NCBI GenBank assembly: GCA_910574915.1 | Contig: CAJTCR010000027.1 | Location: 1-64,000 of the forward strand | Direction: 5' to 3' | DNA length: 64,000 nt | Source: Eubacteriaceae bacterium | GTDB lineage: Bacteria > Bacillota > Clostridia > Lachnospirales > Lachnospiraceae | Part shown: positions 8,308-16,062 of the stretch, piece by piece | Position numbering within the stretch: position 1 is the first letter of the stretch | Layout: each line of letters starts with the position of its first letter | The notes under the pieces: model-generated | The model's input: the letters and a program-made list of their open reading frames with translations, nothing else | Databases searched by the model: none | Told to the model about the DNA's origin: nothing | Position numbers and translations under genes: made by a program

Positions 8308-8375
8308 GGACTTCTCCCACTTACTGATAAAATTTCTAAAAAACAGTTATATAGCATCTGCCATAATATAGTAAA

Positions 8376-8663
8376 TTAGCGAGATATCATTGAAATAACA
8401 GATGATAGAAAAACGATGAGCATGATGCAAATAAAAAACGATAGCAACTTATGTGCCCGTATCCATTCTGCTATTTTCGTTGCCTTATAAATTTTACTGA
8501 TATCATTGATTACAGCCACAATCATTAATATTTCGTCTATAACTGGAATGGGGTCTGGAAAAAAGGAATTGATAGCAAAAACAATTAATTTTGCCCACAA
8601 AGGAAGTGCTGCATAAACAATAGCAAAAATTATTAATATAATAAATATTATCACTTTAATCAC
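8376..8663 (-). CDS. Small membrane protein, DUF1232-like
   Basis: A 95-residue hydrophobic protein with a GTG start. It has an N-terminal helix (residues 1-22), a central FFPDPIPVIDEILMIV segment, a short basic cytoplasmic stretch and a C-terminal helix. The P-D-x-I-P-V-I-D-E pattern resembles the core of DUF1232/YkvA membrane proteins (usually PDFIPVIGYLDD), here without the double aspartate. Function unknown. Confidence 0.5.
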   Translation of the reverse strand: MIKVIIFIILIIFAIVYAALPLWAKLIVFAINSFFPDPIPVIDEILMIVAVINDISKIYKATKIAEWIRAHKLLSFFICIMLIVFLSSVISMISR

Positions 8664-8677
8664 TCTTTCTTAAAAGA

Positions 8678-8700
8678 GGGAAGGCTATATAAACCTTCCC
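8678..8700 (-). terminator. Weak terminator hairpin
   Basis: GGGAAGG / CCTTCCC stem (8678-8684 with 8694-8700), followed on the minus strand by TCTTTT. It would separate the zinc-ribbon gene from the DUF1232-like gene. Confidence 0.5.
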
Positions 8701-8773
8701 TGCAGCCATTAACTTCCTTTAGTATTTCAAAAGCATTATCAAACAGAAATTTTGATATTTTTATTCAAAGAAG

Positions 8774-8989
8774 CTAATGCCATTCAACTAATATATTGCC
8801 ACAATCCCGGCACCTTGCTCCTCCATTGTAAATTCTGCGGCATCTGGTACAATACATTTTTTTATGTTCATTTGCATCACTAATTTCATTATCCGGATCA
8901 AGACCAAATTTTTCATATTCTCGCTTTAAATAATCGGGAACCCCGCCTTTCCCTGATGAAGACGAAAATAACGCATCTAAAAAACCCAT
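8774..8989 (-). CDS. Zinc-ribbon small protein
   Basis: A 71-residue protein from the ATG at 8989 (AAGGAAAT upstream); an upstream in-frame extension lacks a ribosome site. It starts MGFLDALFSSSSGKGG, a possible amphipathic anchor, has an acidic middle, and ends in a CxxC...CxxC ribbon (CTRC and CRDC). Four cysteines at ribbon spacing suggest one structural zinc. Function unknown; it is transcribed divergently from the XRE regulator at 9137. Confidence 0.55.
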   Translation of the reverse strand: MGFLDALFSSSSGKGGVPDYLKREYEKFGLDPDNEISDANEHKKMYCTRCRRIYNGGARCRDCGNILVEWH

Positions 8990-9136
8990 TTCAATTATTT
9001 CCTTTCTATTATACAAATTTTTTCTTACGTTCCAAATACATTTTATCATATTTACCACTTTTAGTCAATATAAAAACCACATACAGATATTTCGATTTTT
9101 ATACCATAATATATAAAATAAAAATGGGGTGATAAC

Positions 9137-9472
9137 ATGGACTATAAAAAATTAGGAAGAAAAATACGTGAAGAACGTCTGAAACTAAATCTGACTCAGG
9201 CCCAGCTTGCAGAATCCATTGACATTTCTGATACTTACATGGGAGCCATTGAACGAGGGGAACGAAGCCTCACGTTAGATACCCTTGTGAGGCTTGCCAA
9301 CAGACTTGGAGTAACCATTGATTATATGCTGGCTGATTCTGTATCCGACAATGACTCCAATATCATAGAACAGTTCCGGCAGATCACAGATTGCCAGCCG
9401 CTGGAACGTAAACAAATGGCAATTAACGTATTACGTACTATATTTTCTTATTTTGATAATGAAAAAGAATAG
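9137..9472 (+). CDS. XRE-family transcriptional regulator
   Basis: A 111-residue protein, one of few plus-strand genes. Residues 5-65 form a Cro/CI helix-turn-helix (LGRKIREERLKLNLTQAQLA...YMGAIERGERSL). Residues ~80-105 form a C-terminal helix (EQFRQI...AINVLRTIF) likely used for dimerisation. GGGGTGA precedes the ATG. It is divergent from the zinc-ribbon gene and convergent with the ribbon-helix-helix gene at 9476, 3 nt away. A broken second copy lies at 10591-11093, so the cassette has been duplicated. Probably a repressor of the mobile element; targets unknown. Confidence 0.85.
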   Translation: MDYKKLGRKIREERLKLNLTQAQLAESIDISDTYMGAIERGERSLTLDTLVRLANRLGVTIDYMLADSVSDNDSNIIEQFRQITDCQPLERKQMAINVLRTIFSYFDNEKE

Positions 9473-9475
9473 TCT

Positions 9476-9700
9476 TTATTCCAAATTTATTTCACCAGAA
9501 CGAATGCCTCTTACAAAATCTACATCATCAACAAGACGTTTTATAGCCACATTGACCAACAGCTCAATTGATACAGAATATTCAACTGAAAGCGTATGTA
9601 ATCTGTCATACAACATAGGATTCGTTAGCTGGACTTGAAATTTCTCCTTTGAGCTGTTGCTATCATTTTTACTACCAGTATATTTATCTTCATTAGTCAT
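9476..9700 (-). CDS. Ribbon-helix-helix (CopG/Arc-type) protein, copy 1
   Basis: A 74-residue protein with GGAGGTAA before the ATG. A polar N-terminus is followed by a beta strand (FQVQLTNPMLYDRL) and two helices (HTLSVEYSVSIELLVNVAIKRLVDDV), the ribbon-helix-helix layout of small DNA-binding repressors and antitoxins. No toxin gene adjoins it; the neighbour is a convergent XRE regulator. A close paralogue lies at 11098-11319 in the same relation to a broken XRE gene. Confidence 0.65.
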   Translation of the reverse strand: MTNEDKYTGSKNDSNSSKEKFQVQLTNPMLYDRLHTLSVEYSVSIELLVNVAIKRLVDDVDFVRGIRSGEINLE

Positions 9701-9938
9701 TCTGATTACCTCCTAAATAAATGATAAATTCCTATACTACCATGACGTAGAAAGGGTTATTTTGGTATATATACTGTTCCTTTACACTACTTTACAATTT
9801 TTTATCACAATAAATTTAAAACACACATCTGAAAAATGTTTTGAAATATAGCCAGTGAAAAACACCACAAAATTTCCATATGACACTCAGAAGCTCATTA
9901 CAGTGATTTTTATTATAAACTATAAATTTTCGAAAAGA

Positions 9939-9968
9939 ATGTCGATAAATGACGATTAATGTCGAATT
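9939..9968 (+). promoter_or_regulatory. Three 10-bp-spaced Spo0A-box-like repeats
   Basis: ATGTCGATAA, ATGACGATTA and ATGTCGAATT follow each other without gap. Each core resembles the Spo0A box TGNCGAA; the third is perfect and the others differ at the last base. They lie about 240 bp upstream of the ribbon-helix-helix gene in AT-rich DNA. Chance occurrence is possible. Confidence 0.3.
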
Positions 9969-10074
9969 TTAATAAATTTTTTCTAATTTTTTTAATATAT
10001 CAAAACTGTGTAAGACCACAGAACGTTATCATTCTCCATAGAATTATAGTAACTAAAATCAATGCTCTGCATAG

Positions 10075-10242
10075 ACTAGTGTACTGTATCACTGATACTC
10101 AGCCAAACCTCCCTGCTCAGGCTTCCATCGGACTGCGTTGCCTTCACTCAGCGATGCCACCGCATCGCCTCGTTCAGGCGCCTTGCCGCTGAAACCCTGT
10201 TCAGCGGAGTTTTGACAGATATCAACGATACAATACACTAGT
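10075..10242. mobile_element. MITE-like element B (168 bp)
   Basis: Imperfect terminal inverted repeats: ACTAGTGTACTGTATC on the left and GATACAATACACTAGT on the right, with weaker pairing extending to about 36 bp. The interior is visibly more GC-rich than its surroundings and has no gene. The ends carry the palindrome ACTAGT, so the target duplication cannot be separated from the repeat. It lies 16 bp from a truncated transposase-like remnant. Confidence 0.6.
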
Positions 10243-10258
10243 CGTCATAACTCCGGCA

Positions 10259-10493
10259 GATATACTTCATCCTTAATCTTTATCAGGAATTCTGAAATCT
10301 GTTCTTCTATCTCTTTACTTCCATCTGCAGGTTCATTTTCAGTCAGATAACTTTCTGGCGGCAGTACATCCACTTTTACATCCAGTGGATAATCATTTCC
10401 AAAAACATCATTGATTACAGAGACAGACAGCTACCTGTGCTTCATTTTGATTGTTTTGGAAACGTTATTGCAGTCCGGTGTCTTTCCAGGCAT
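10259..10493 (-). pseudogene. 5' fragment of a PD-(D/E)XK nuclease/transposase gene
   Basis: This stretch is a diverged copy of the first ~80 codons of the intact gene at 12802-13728, with the same ATG position, FGNDYPLDVKVDVLPPE-like coding and ISEFLIKIKDEVY-like coding. It has an in-frame TAG at 10431-10433, within the region equal to codons ~18-22 of the intact gene. Homology stops at about 10259, next to element B. Only the N-terminal part remains. Confidence 0.8.
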
Positions 10494-10590
10494 ATCTTTA
10501 TACTCTGATAGTATTTCTTTAGATATATTTGAAAATTCCGGGAATTGCTCTAACGTTTTTTTATATATAAAATAAAAAAGGGGTAGTTGC

Positions 10591-11093
10591 ATGGACTATA
10601 AGAGGTTAGGAAAAAGAATCCGAGAAGAACGCCTGAAACTAAATCTAACACAGGTTCAGTTTGCAGAAACTGTTGACATATCTGACACATACATCCTGGA
10701 TTCTCGGATTTACGTGACGAGGTGCCCATAAATGCCTGAAACAAGCCATTCCTCGTCATGTTTATGAAATATTCGATTGTGACGAGGATTTATACTGAAA
10801 TCCTTATAAATCAAGCTGTTGACAATTTTACCTCGTCACGTTTCCGAGAATCCAGGATACATGGAAGCTATTGAACGTGGCGAACAGAGTCTTACATTAA
10901 ATCACTCATGAGGCTTGTTAACAGGCTTGGAATCACGGTTGATTATCTTCTTTCTGATTCTGTATCAGACAGCGATTCCAATATCATAGAACAGTTCAGA
11001 CAGATCGTTGACTATCAGCCAATGGAACGGAAACAGATGGCAGTTAACGTACTGCGTACTATTTTTTCTTACTTTGAAACAGATGAAAAGTAG
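10591..11093 (+). pseudogene. XRE regulator copy 2, disrupted
   Basis: Close homologue of the gene at 9137. The first ~34 codons (MDYKRLGKRIREERLKLN...) are intact up to SDTYM and are then split by the 162-bp element at 10695-10856. Coding resumes as EAIERGEQSL, loses one nucleotide near 10900 (TTAAATCACTCATGAGG against TTAGATACCCTTGTGAGG), and continues as RLVNRLGITVDYLL to the stop. Removing the insertion and one target copy restores the reading frame across the site, leaving the frameshift as an independent lesion. Confidence 0.88.
10695..10856. mobile_element. MITE A (162 bp) inside the XRE pseudogene
   Basis: The ends are CCTGGATTCTCGG and CCGAGAATCCAGG, extending with few mismatches through CGTGACGAGG / CCTCGTCACG to about 27 bp. 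It is flanked by ATACAT on both sides (10689-10694 and 10857-10862), a 6-bp target duplication confirmed by comparison with the empty site in the intact paralogue at 9137. It has no coding capacity, so it must be mobilised in trans. Confidence 0.85.
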
Positions 11094-11097
11094 CTGG

Positions 11098-11319
11098 CTA
11101 CTCTAAATCTATTGTCCCAGTACGAAGACTTCTCACAAAATCAATATCTCCAATGAAACGTTCTACAGCTGCATTGACAAGCAGCTCAACAGATACCGAA
11201 TATTCAGCTGAAAGTGTATGTAATCTGTCATACAACATGGGATTTGTAATCTGAACCATAAAACTTTCCTTTGATCTGCTGCTGTTTTCACTTTCGATAT
11301 ATTCATTTTCATTAATCAT
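11098..11319 (-). CDS. Ribbon-helix-helix protein, copy 2
   Basis: A 73-residue paralogue of the protein at 9476-9700, sharing the central MLYDRLHTLS-EYSVS-ELLVN core and ending RTGTIDLE against RSGEINLE. The start at 11319 is chosen because GGAGGTAATTAGA lies just before it, as in copy 1. It stays intact although its convergent XRE partner is destroyed, which suggests separate function or recent damage. Confidence 0.65.
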   Translation of the reverse strand: MINENEYIESENSSRSKESFMVQITNPMLYDRLHTLSAEYSVSVELLVNAAVERFIGDIDFVRSLRTGTIDLE

Positions 11320-11546
11320 TCTAATTACCTCCTGAATAAATGATAACTCCCTATACCACCATGACATAGGGAGAATTATTTTGTCCTGAATATTGTTATT
11401 TTTACTAATCCTTCTATATGGTACTATACATATTACGTTTTCACATTTCTATAAATCCACTGAACACCATCATTCCCTATAAAATAAAGCAGATTAAAAT
11501 CCATTCTCTCTCTGTATAAGTTATAAAAATTTCTGCTTAATACAGA

Positions 11547-11588
11547 AAAAGAGGAATGCCTTACCCATTAGCAAAACATTCCTCTTTT
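11547..11588. terminator. Terminator hairpin
   Basis: AAAAGAGGAATG / CATTCCTCTTTT stem (11547-11558 with 11577-11588) just downstream of the nuclease gene ending at 11632. The rest of the gap 11320-11631 shows nothing else recognisable. Confidence 0.75.
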
Positions 11589-11631
11589 ACTCGTATACAA
11601 TTTCCATTCTGCTTCCGCCAGACTTATAAAT

Positions 11632-12504
11632 CTACACAGGCTGTTTACCATATTCTTCTATATATGCTTCTGCCTTTTCATATGACACACCAGTTTTTTT
11701 CTCTATTCTTTCAATAATAGCAGCGTCTGAAAGTCCATCTTCCTGTCCTAGTTCAATGATCATTCTGATTTTTGTTTCATTTTTGACTTGATTTTTGATT
11801 TTATCAATTTCCGGTTCCATGATTTCAAGTAATGCCTGACACATATTCTCATTCCTCCTCAATTCTTTTATTATTTCCCAGTTTGCCCTGATACTTACTT
11901 CAAGTACAGAATCTGCAAGCTCCTTATCTAATTTTAGTTTCAGCTTCTCAATTTTTTCAAGCAGCTCTTTCATTTCCTGTTCCTGCATCTGGTCTGACAA
12001 AGCTCTAAGCCAAACATGAGATTTTTTATCCAGCTCCCTGCCCACAATGATCTGTGTTGGAAATAAAATAGAATCCATCACATAATATATTCCACTATAT
12101 GGATTTGTTATCTTAATATTATGGCTTTTGAAATACGTAAAAAGGCCTACAGGTTTCATTTCCCGAAATATTGACACTGTAATATCATCCGCTTTCCGTT
12201 CATCCACAGTCTTACCATAAGATTTGTACAGACTAGCATATGCGCCTACTTTATAGAACATATCAATATCCAGGGAATCTTCCGGCGATTTGTACTCTAT
12301 AATATTATTCCCTCGAAATAATTTCCCTATTTCATTAACAATCTGGCTTTTCTTATTCTTCTTAATAACCAAAAGGTCAACTTCTAACGGTTTTGTATTC
12401 AGATTATATTCTTTATTATATTCCAGATCCTTTCTGTTTTCATTCAGTTCCAAATCCATCGCTGCTACAAATGCTGGATGCCATTGAATTATTTTATCAT
12501 TCAT
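11632..12504 (-). CDS. PD-(D/E)XK nuclease-like protein with transposase-type tail
   Basis: A 290-residue protein from the ATG at 12504, which overlaps the upstream TGA (TGATG), so translation is coupled. Residues ~40-80 carry PLEVDLLVIKK followed by NNIIEYKSPED, the D...E-x-K core of PD-(D/E)XK nucleases. VGAYASLYKSYG follows. The middle is a coiled coil. The C-terminal ~45 residues (MIIELGQEDGLSD...KAEAYIEEYGKQ) are nearly the same as the tail of the gene at 12802-13728. This is a Lachnospiraceae family related to Rpn-type nucleases; the substrate is unknown. Confidence 0.65.
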   Translation of the reverse strand: MNDKIIQWHPAFVAAMDLELNENRKDLEYNKEYNLNTKPLEVDLLVIKKNKKSQIVNEIGKLFRGNNIIEYKSPEDSLDIDMFYKVGAYASLYKSYGKTVDERKADDITVSIFREMKPVGLFTYFKSHNIKITNPYSGIYYVMDSILFPTQIIVGRELDKKSHVWLRALSDQMQEQEMKELLEKIEKLKLKLDKELADSVLEVSIRANWEIIKELRRNENMCQALLEIMEPEIDKIKNQVKNETKIRMIIELGQEDGLSDAAIIERIEKKTGVSYEKAEAYIEEYGKQPV

Positions 12505-12743
12505 CAGCAAAACCCTTTCCCTTTTTCTATTGCTTCATTGTAACATTTATCAATCAATACTACCATATCTCTCCGCCGAGCTTTCACTAACTCCTTTTTC
12601 AGATCAAGGTTATCTGGAAAATATTGTTTCATATCCCCTGACAGTATCCAATCTCTGAAAAGCCTGCAGCCTGATACTTTCATTATCCTCGGTACACTTA
12701 CTTCATGAAATAGATAATTTTTTGCGACACATCTTTCATCCAT
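12504..12743 (-). CDS. Hypothetical 79-residue protein coupled to the nuclease
   Basis: A basic, helical protein (MDERCVAKNYLFHEVSVPRIM, SGDMKQYFPDNLDLKKELVKARRRDM). Its stop overlaps the ATG of the nuclease gene at 12504. No family recognised. The sequence immediately before it (12745-12802) is a piece of a nuclease gene, so the present 5' end may have been made by recombination. It may be the intact N-terminal partner of the downstream nuclease or a remnant of a longer gene. Confidence 0.45.
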   Translation of the reverse strand: MDERCVAKNYLFHEVSVPRIMKVSGCRLFRDWILSGDMKQYFPDNLDLKKELVKARRRDMVVLIDKCYNEAIEKGKGFC

Positions 12744-12744
12744 A

Positions 12745-12802
12745 TTTCCGTCTGAGTTTCAATGATACTTCCACCTATAACATTTACTAGCCTTTCTTCA
12801 TT
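12745..12802 (-). pseudogene. Internal fragment of a PD-(D/E)XK transposase gene
   Basis: Directly at the stop codon of the gene at 12802-13728 the minus strand reads NEERLVNVIGGSIIETQTE. This matches an internal segment of that same gene (NEERLVNIMGGVIIETESE). It is a short duplicated piece left by recombination between related copies. Confidence 0.7.
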
Positions 12803-13728
12803 TATACAAGCTGCTTTCCATACTTATACAAATATTCTTTTGCCCTTTCAGGTGATATTCCAATTTTTTTCTGGAGTCTGTTAAGAATAACTTCATCACT
12901 AAGTCCATCCTCCTGACCTAGTTCAATAATCATCTGAACTTTTCCTTGTTTCAGAAGTTTTTCTGATTCCGTTTCAATTATTACTCCACCCATGATATTT
13001 ACCAGCCTTTCTTCATTTTTGTTTCCATTTGTAATATGTGTGATTATCGTTTTTATAAAACCTATAAGATCTGTCATTTCCAAATCTGACAATCCACTTT
13101 CATTATGAAGCCGGATAATTTCATTTTTAAAATATACCAGATCATCTACAGCTGCATCTATATCATCTCCTGTTACAATATCCTTTTCATACCTTGCGAT
13201 ATAAAATGGAATATATGGAAACAGCTTCTTTTCAATAATATACTCTCTCGTTAATTCTTCCAGAATCACATTGTCGGACTTATAATCTACACTCTGTCCA
13301 TCTGGGAATGCAAATGTAATCGTTGTTACCTTTGGTGTCTTTTCGGTACGTTTCACATAAATAACCGTAAATCTGGGCATTGGTATTGTTGCCTTACCAA
13401 TATCCCATACTGCAAACTGCCTCGCAGCAATAAAAGCATACTCCGCAATCCTGATAGCCATAGAACCGTCATCATAGCTCTGGCATTCCAACAAATATAC
13501 TTCATCCCTGATCTTTATCAGGAAATCCGAAATCTGCTCTTCAATTTCCTTACTCCCGTCTGCTGTTTCATTTTCTGTCAGATAACCCTCGGATGGCAGT
13601 ACATCTACTTTAACGTCCAATGGATAATCTTTTCCAAAAACGTCATTGATCACAGAAACAAACAGCCGCTTGTGCTTCATTTTCATTGTCTTGAAAACGT
13701 TATCGTAGTCCGGTGTCTTTTTTGGCAT
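12802..13728 (-). CDS. Rpn-like PD-(D/E)XK nuclease family transposase
   Basis: A 308-residue protein starting MPKKTPDYDNVFKTMKMKHK. Residues ~85-105 contain ISDFLIKIRDEVYLLECQS, the D...E-x-Q active-site variant of the recombination-promoting nuclease/putative transposase family. Residues ~110-125 (RIAEYAFIAARQF) and the later PFYIARYEKDI also fit. The C-terminal 45 residues (MIIELGQEDGLSD...YLYKYGKQLV) are shared with the neighbouring nuclease. Proteins of this family stimulate RecA-independent recombination in E. coli; here function is inferred. A broken 5' copy lies at 10259-10493. Confidence 0.8.
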   Translation of the reverse strand: MPKKTPDYDNVFKTMKMKHKRLFVSVINDVFGKDYPLDVKVDVLPSEGYLTENETADGSKEIEEQISDFLIKIRDEVYLLECQSYDDGSMAIRIAEYAFIAARQFAVWDIGKATIPMPRFTVIYVKRTEKTPKVTTITFAFPDGQSVDYKSDNVILEELTREYIIEKKLFPYIPFYIARYEKDIVTGDDIDAAVDDLVYFKNEIIRLHNESGLSDLEMTDLIGFIKTIITHITNGNKNEERLVNIMGGVIIETESEKLLKQGKVQMIIELGQEDGLSDEVILNRLQKKIGISPERAKEYLYKYGKQLV

Positions 13729-13881
13729 ATCGTCCTGCCTTTCTTTTTCTGTTTTCTATATCGCAAAGCTGCACTTTTTCTATGTATTATATCACATAGC
13801 TGCAAAACCTGATATAAGTTTTTAATTCCTATTATATTTTTAGAAGCTTCATCAAACCATGCATTTTTACAATAAATGCAC

Positions 13882-13924
13882 GAAAAGGGAATATCCTGCA
13901 GTTGTGTAGGATATTCCCCTTTTC
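13882..13924. terminator. Terminator hairpin downstream of lysS
   Basis: GAAAAGGGAATATCCT pairs with AGGATATTCCCCTTTTC with one bulged base, around a 10-nt loop. The plus-strand side has the better T-run. It lies between lysS and the accessory island; the remainder of 13729-14070 holds no gene. Confidence 0.6.
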
Positions 13925-13998
13925 TTAACTCTTTTTAGTTTCTATAAGCTGCCTTTTACCAACAACTCTGCATAACCCTGTATATTTCTGTTTCCAGA

Positions 13999-14040
13999 TG
14001 GTACAAGATTGGTACAAAACCTAAATATTTGGTACAAAAA
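13999..14040 (+). repeat. Three GGTACAA direct repeats at the island edge
   Basis: GGTACAA occurs at 14000, 14011 and 14031; the last two sit in TTGGTACAAAA. Spacings of 11 and 20 bp put them on roughly the same helix face. They lie 30-70 bp beyond the 3' end of lysS, between conserved and accessory DNA, where an integration site or a recombinase-binding region would be expected. Confidence 0.4.
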
Positions 14041-14070
14041 TCATTCTGAAACCCGCATAAATACAGGCTT

Positions 14071-15552
14071 TTACTTATCCAATGACTTCATCGTCGGGAA
14101 CAACAAAACATCCCGAATCGCCATAGAATCCGTCATAATCATCACCATCCGGTCAATTCCGAATCCAATTCCGCCAGTCGGCGGCATTCCGATGCTCAGT
14201 GCATTCAAAAAATCCTCGTCTGTATGGTTTGCTTCCTCATCGCCGGCTGCAAATGCCTGCTCCTGCGCTTCAAAGCGTTCCCGCTGGTCGATTGGATCAT
14301 TCAGCTCTGAATAAGCATTTGCCATCTCCCAGCCGTTTAAGAAAAATTCAAACCGCTCTACATACTCTGGGTTGTCTGGCTTTTTCTTGGTCAGCGGAGA
14401 GATCTCGATTGGATGATCCATAACGAATGTCGGCTGGATCAGGTGTTCTTCGGCAAACTGTTCGAAGAACAGGCTGAGGATGTCTCCCTTTTGGTGTCTG
14501 TCTTCGTATTCTACGTGATGTTCTCTGGCAAGTTTTCTGGCGTCTTCGGTTGTGTGGACTTCATTAAAGTCTACGCCTGCATACTTTTTGACAGCTTCTA
14601 CCATTGTGATGCGCGCAAAAGGCTTGGACAGGTCGATTGTATGCTCTCCGTAAGTGAGTATTTCGGAGCCTGTTACTTTTTTTGCCACGTAGCGGTAGAG
14701 GTTTTCTGTCAGATCCATCATGCCGTTGTAATCGGTGTATGCCTGGTAGAGCTCCATTAAGGTAAATTCTGGATTGTGCCTTGTGTCAAGCCCTTCGTTG
14801 CGGAATACACGCCCGATCTCGTAGACGCGTTCCATGCCGCCTACAATCAGCCTTTTTAAATAAAGCTCCAAAGATATACGCAGCTTTAAGTCTTCGTTCA
14901 GTGCGTTAAAGTGTGTTTCAAACGGCCTTGCCGCCGCGCCGCCCGCATTTGACACAAGCATTGGCGTCTCCACCTCCATAAATCCCTCGCCGTCTAAGTA
15001 GTGGCGGATGGCACTGATCACTTTGGAACGCTTGATAAATGTATTTTTTACGTCTGCATTCATAATCAGGTCTACGTAACGTTGACGGTAACGCAGATCG
15101 GTATCTGTCAGCCCGTGATATTTTTCAGGCAGGATTTGCAGGCTTTTTGACAGCAAGGTTACTTCACTTGCATGTACGGATATTTCTCCGGTTTTTGTCT
15201 TAAATACTTTTCCTTTGATTCCTAACAGATCGCCGACGTCATATTTTTTAAAATCCTTGTAGCTGTCTTCCCCGATGTCGTCTCTTGCCACATATGCCTG
15301 GATATTGCCTAAAAGATCCTGGATATTGCAAAAAGAAGCTTTTCCCATGACACGTTTAAACATCATGCGTCCTGCAATCGTTACTTCCGTATTTTCGAGT
15401 GCGTCAAACTGGTCTTTGATTTCCTGGCTGTGATGTGTGACATCATATTTTGTAATGCGAAATGGATCTTTTCCATTTTGCTGTAATTCCTGTAATTTTT
15501 CACGCCGAACCTTTAATAACTGGTTGACGTCCTGATTCTGCTGTCCGGCCAT
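14071..15552 (-). CDS. lysS: Lysyl-tRNA synthetase (class II)
   Basis: Charges tRNA-Lys with lysine. The 493-residue protein has an N-terminal OB-fold anticodon-binding domain (residues ~55-160, with VTIAGRMMFKRVMGKASF) and a class II catalytic domain. Motif 2 is visible as RVFRNEGLDTRHNPEFTLME and motif 3 as GIGFGIDRMVM. The ATG at 15552 follows GGAGGAAAG; a longer frame upstream overlaps greA. The length is normal. It is the last gene of a greA-lysS pair, an order I know from Lachnospiraceae. Confidence 0.97.
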   Translation of the reverse strand: MAGQQNQDVNQLLKVRREKLQELQQNGKDPFRITKYDVTHHSQEIKDQFDALENTEVTIAGRMMFKRVMGKASFCNIQDLLGNIQAYVARDDIGEDSYKDFKKYDVGDLLGIKGKVFKTKTGEISVHASEVTLLSKSLQILPEKYHGLTDTDLRYRQRYVDLIMNADVKNTFIKRSKVISAIRHYLDGEGFMEVETPMLVSNAGGAAARPFETHFNALNEDLKLRISLELYLKRLIVGGMERVYEIGRVFRNEGLDTRHNPEFTLMELYQAYTDYNGMMDLTENLYRYVAKKVTGSEILTYGEHTIDLSKPFARITMVEAVKKYAGVDFNEVHTTEDARKLAREHHVEYEDRHQKGDILSLFFEQFAEEHLIQPTFVMDHPIEISPLTKKKPDNPEYVERFEFFLNGWEMANAYSELNDPIDQRERFEAQEQAFAAGDEEANHTDEDFLNALSIGMPPTGGIGFGIDRMVMIMTDSMAIRDVLLFPTMKSLDK

Positions 15553-15571
15553 TTTCTTTCCTCCGCTGTCT

Positions 15572-16054
15572 TTATACATTTGATCTTTGAATTTCTAATA
15601 CTTTATACTGCAAGATGCCTGCCTGCGTTTCGACATCTACTACATCGCCAATCTGACGTCCGAGCAGTGCACGTCCTACCGGAGATTCATTTGAGATTTT
15701 TCCTTTTAAGCTGTTTGCTTCGGTAGACCCTACAATTTTATATTCCAGTTCTTCATCAAATTCACAATCCAGGATTCTGACAAGGCAGCCTACATTGATC
15801 TTATCCAGGTCTACTTCTTCTTCTACAACGACTTCCGCATTTTTCAGAATTTTTTCCAGTTCCTCAATACGTGCTTCAATGTCACGCTGCTCATCTTTTG
15901 CCGCATCATATTCGGCATTCTCGGACAAGTCGCCCTGCTCTCTGGCTTCTTTTATTTTCTGAGCGATTTCTTTTCGTTTTACCAGTTTTAAATCCTGTAA
16001 TTCATTTTCCAGTTTCTGCAAGCCTTCGTAAGTCAAAATATTTTTCTTTTCCAT
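15572..16054 (-). CDS. greA: Transcription elongation factor GreA
   Basis: Rescues backtracked RNA polymerase by stimulating transcript cleavage. The 160-residue protein has the N-terminal coiled coil (residues ~10-75, with EAREQGDLSENAEYDAAK, whose acidic tip reaches the active site) and the C-terminal FKBP-like domain (ISNESPVGRALLGRQIGD). ATG 16054 gives the usual family length; an in-frame TTG at 16066 is closer to the AGGAAAGG site and cannot be excluded. The gene overlaps the 5' open frame of lysS. Confidence 0.95.
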   Translation of the reverse strand: MEKKNILTYEGLQKLENELQDLKLVKRKEIAQKIKEAREQGDLSENAEYDAAKDEQRDIEARIEELEKILKNAEVVVEEEVDLDKINVGCLVRILDCEFDEELEYKIVGSTEANSLKGKISNESPVGRALLGRQIGDVVDVETQAGILQYKVLEIQRSNV

Positions 16055-16062
16055 AGCCTTTT

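Noticed and set aside
9959-10192. A plus-strand 77-residue open frame
   Set aside because: It runs into the left half of MITE-like element B; no ribosome site and cysteine-rich junk composition.
10550-10759. A minus-strand 69-residue open frame across the XRE pseudogene and MITE A
   Set aside because: It spans the insertion junction and is explained by the pseudogene on the other strand.
13729-14070. tRNA or T-box leader near lysS as an integration target
   Set aside because: No cloverleaf or T-box (TGGN) structure was found; only a hairpin and GGTACAA repeats.
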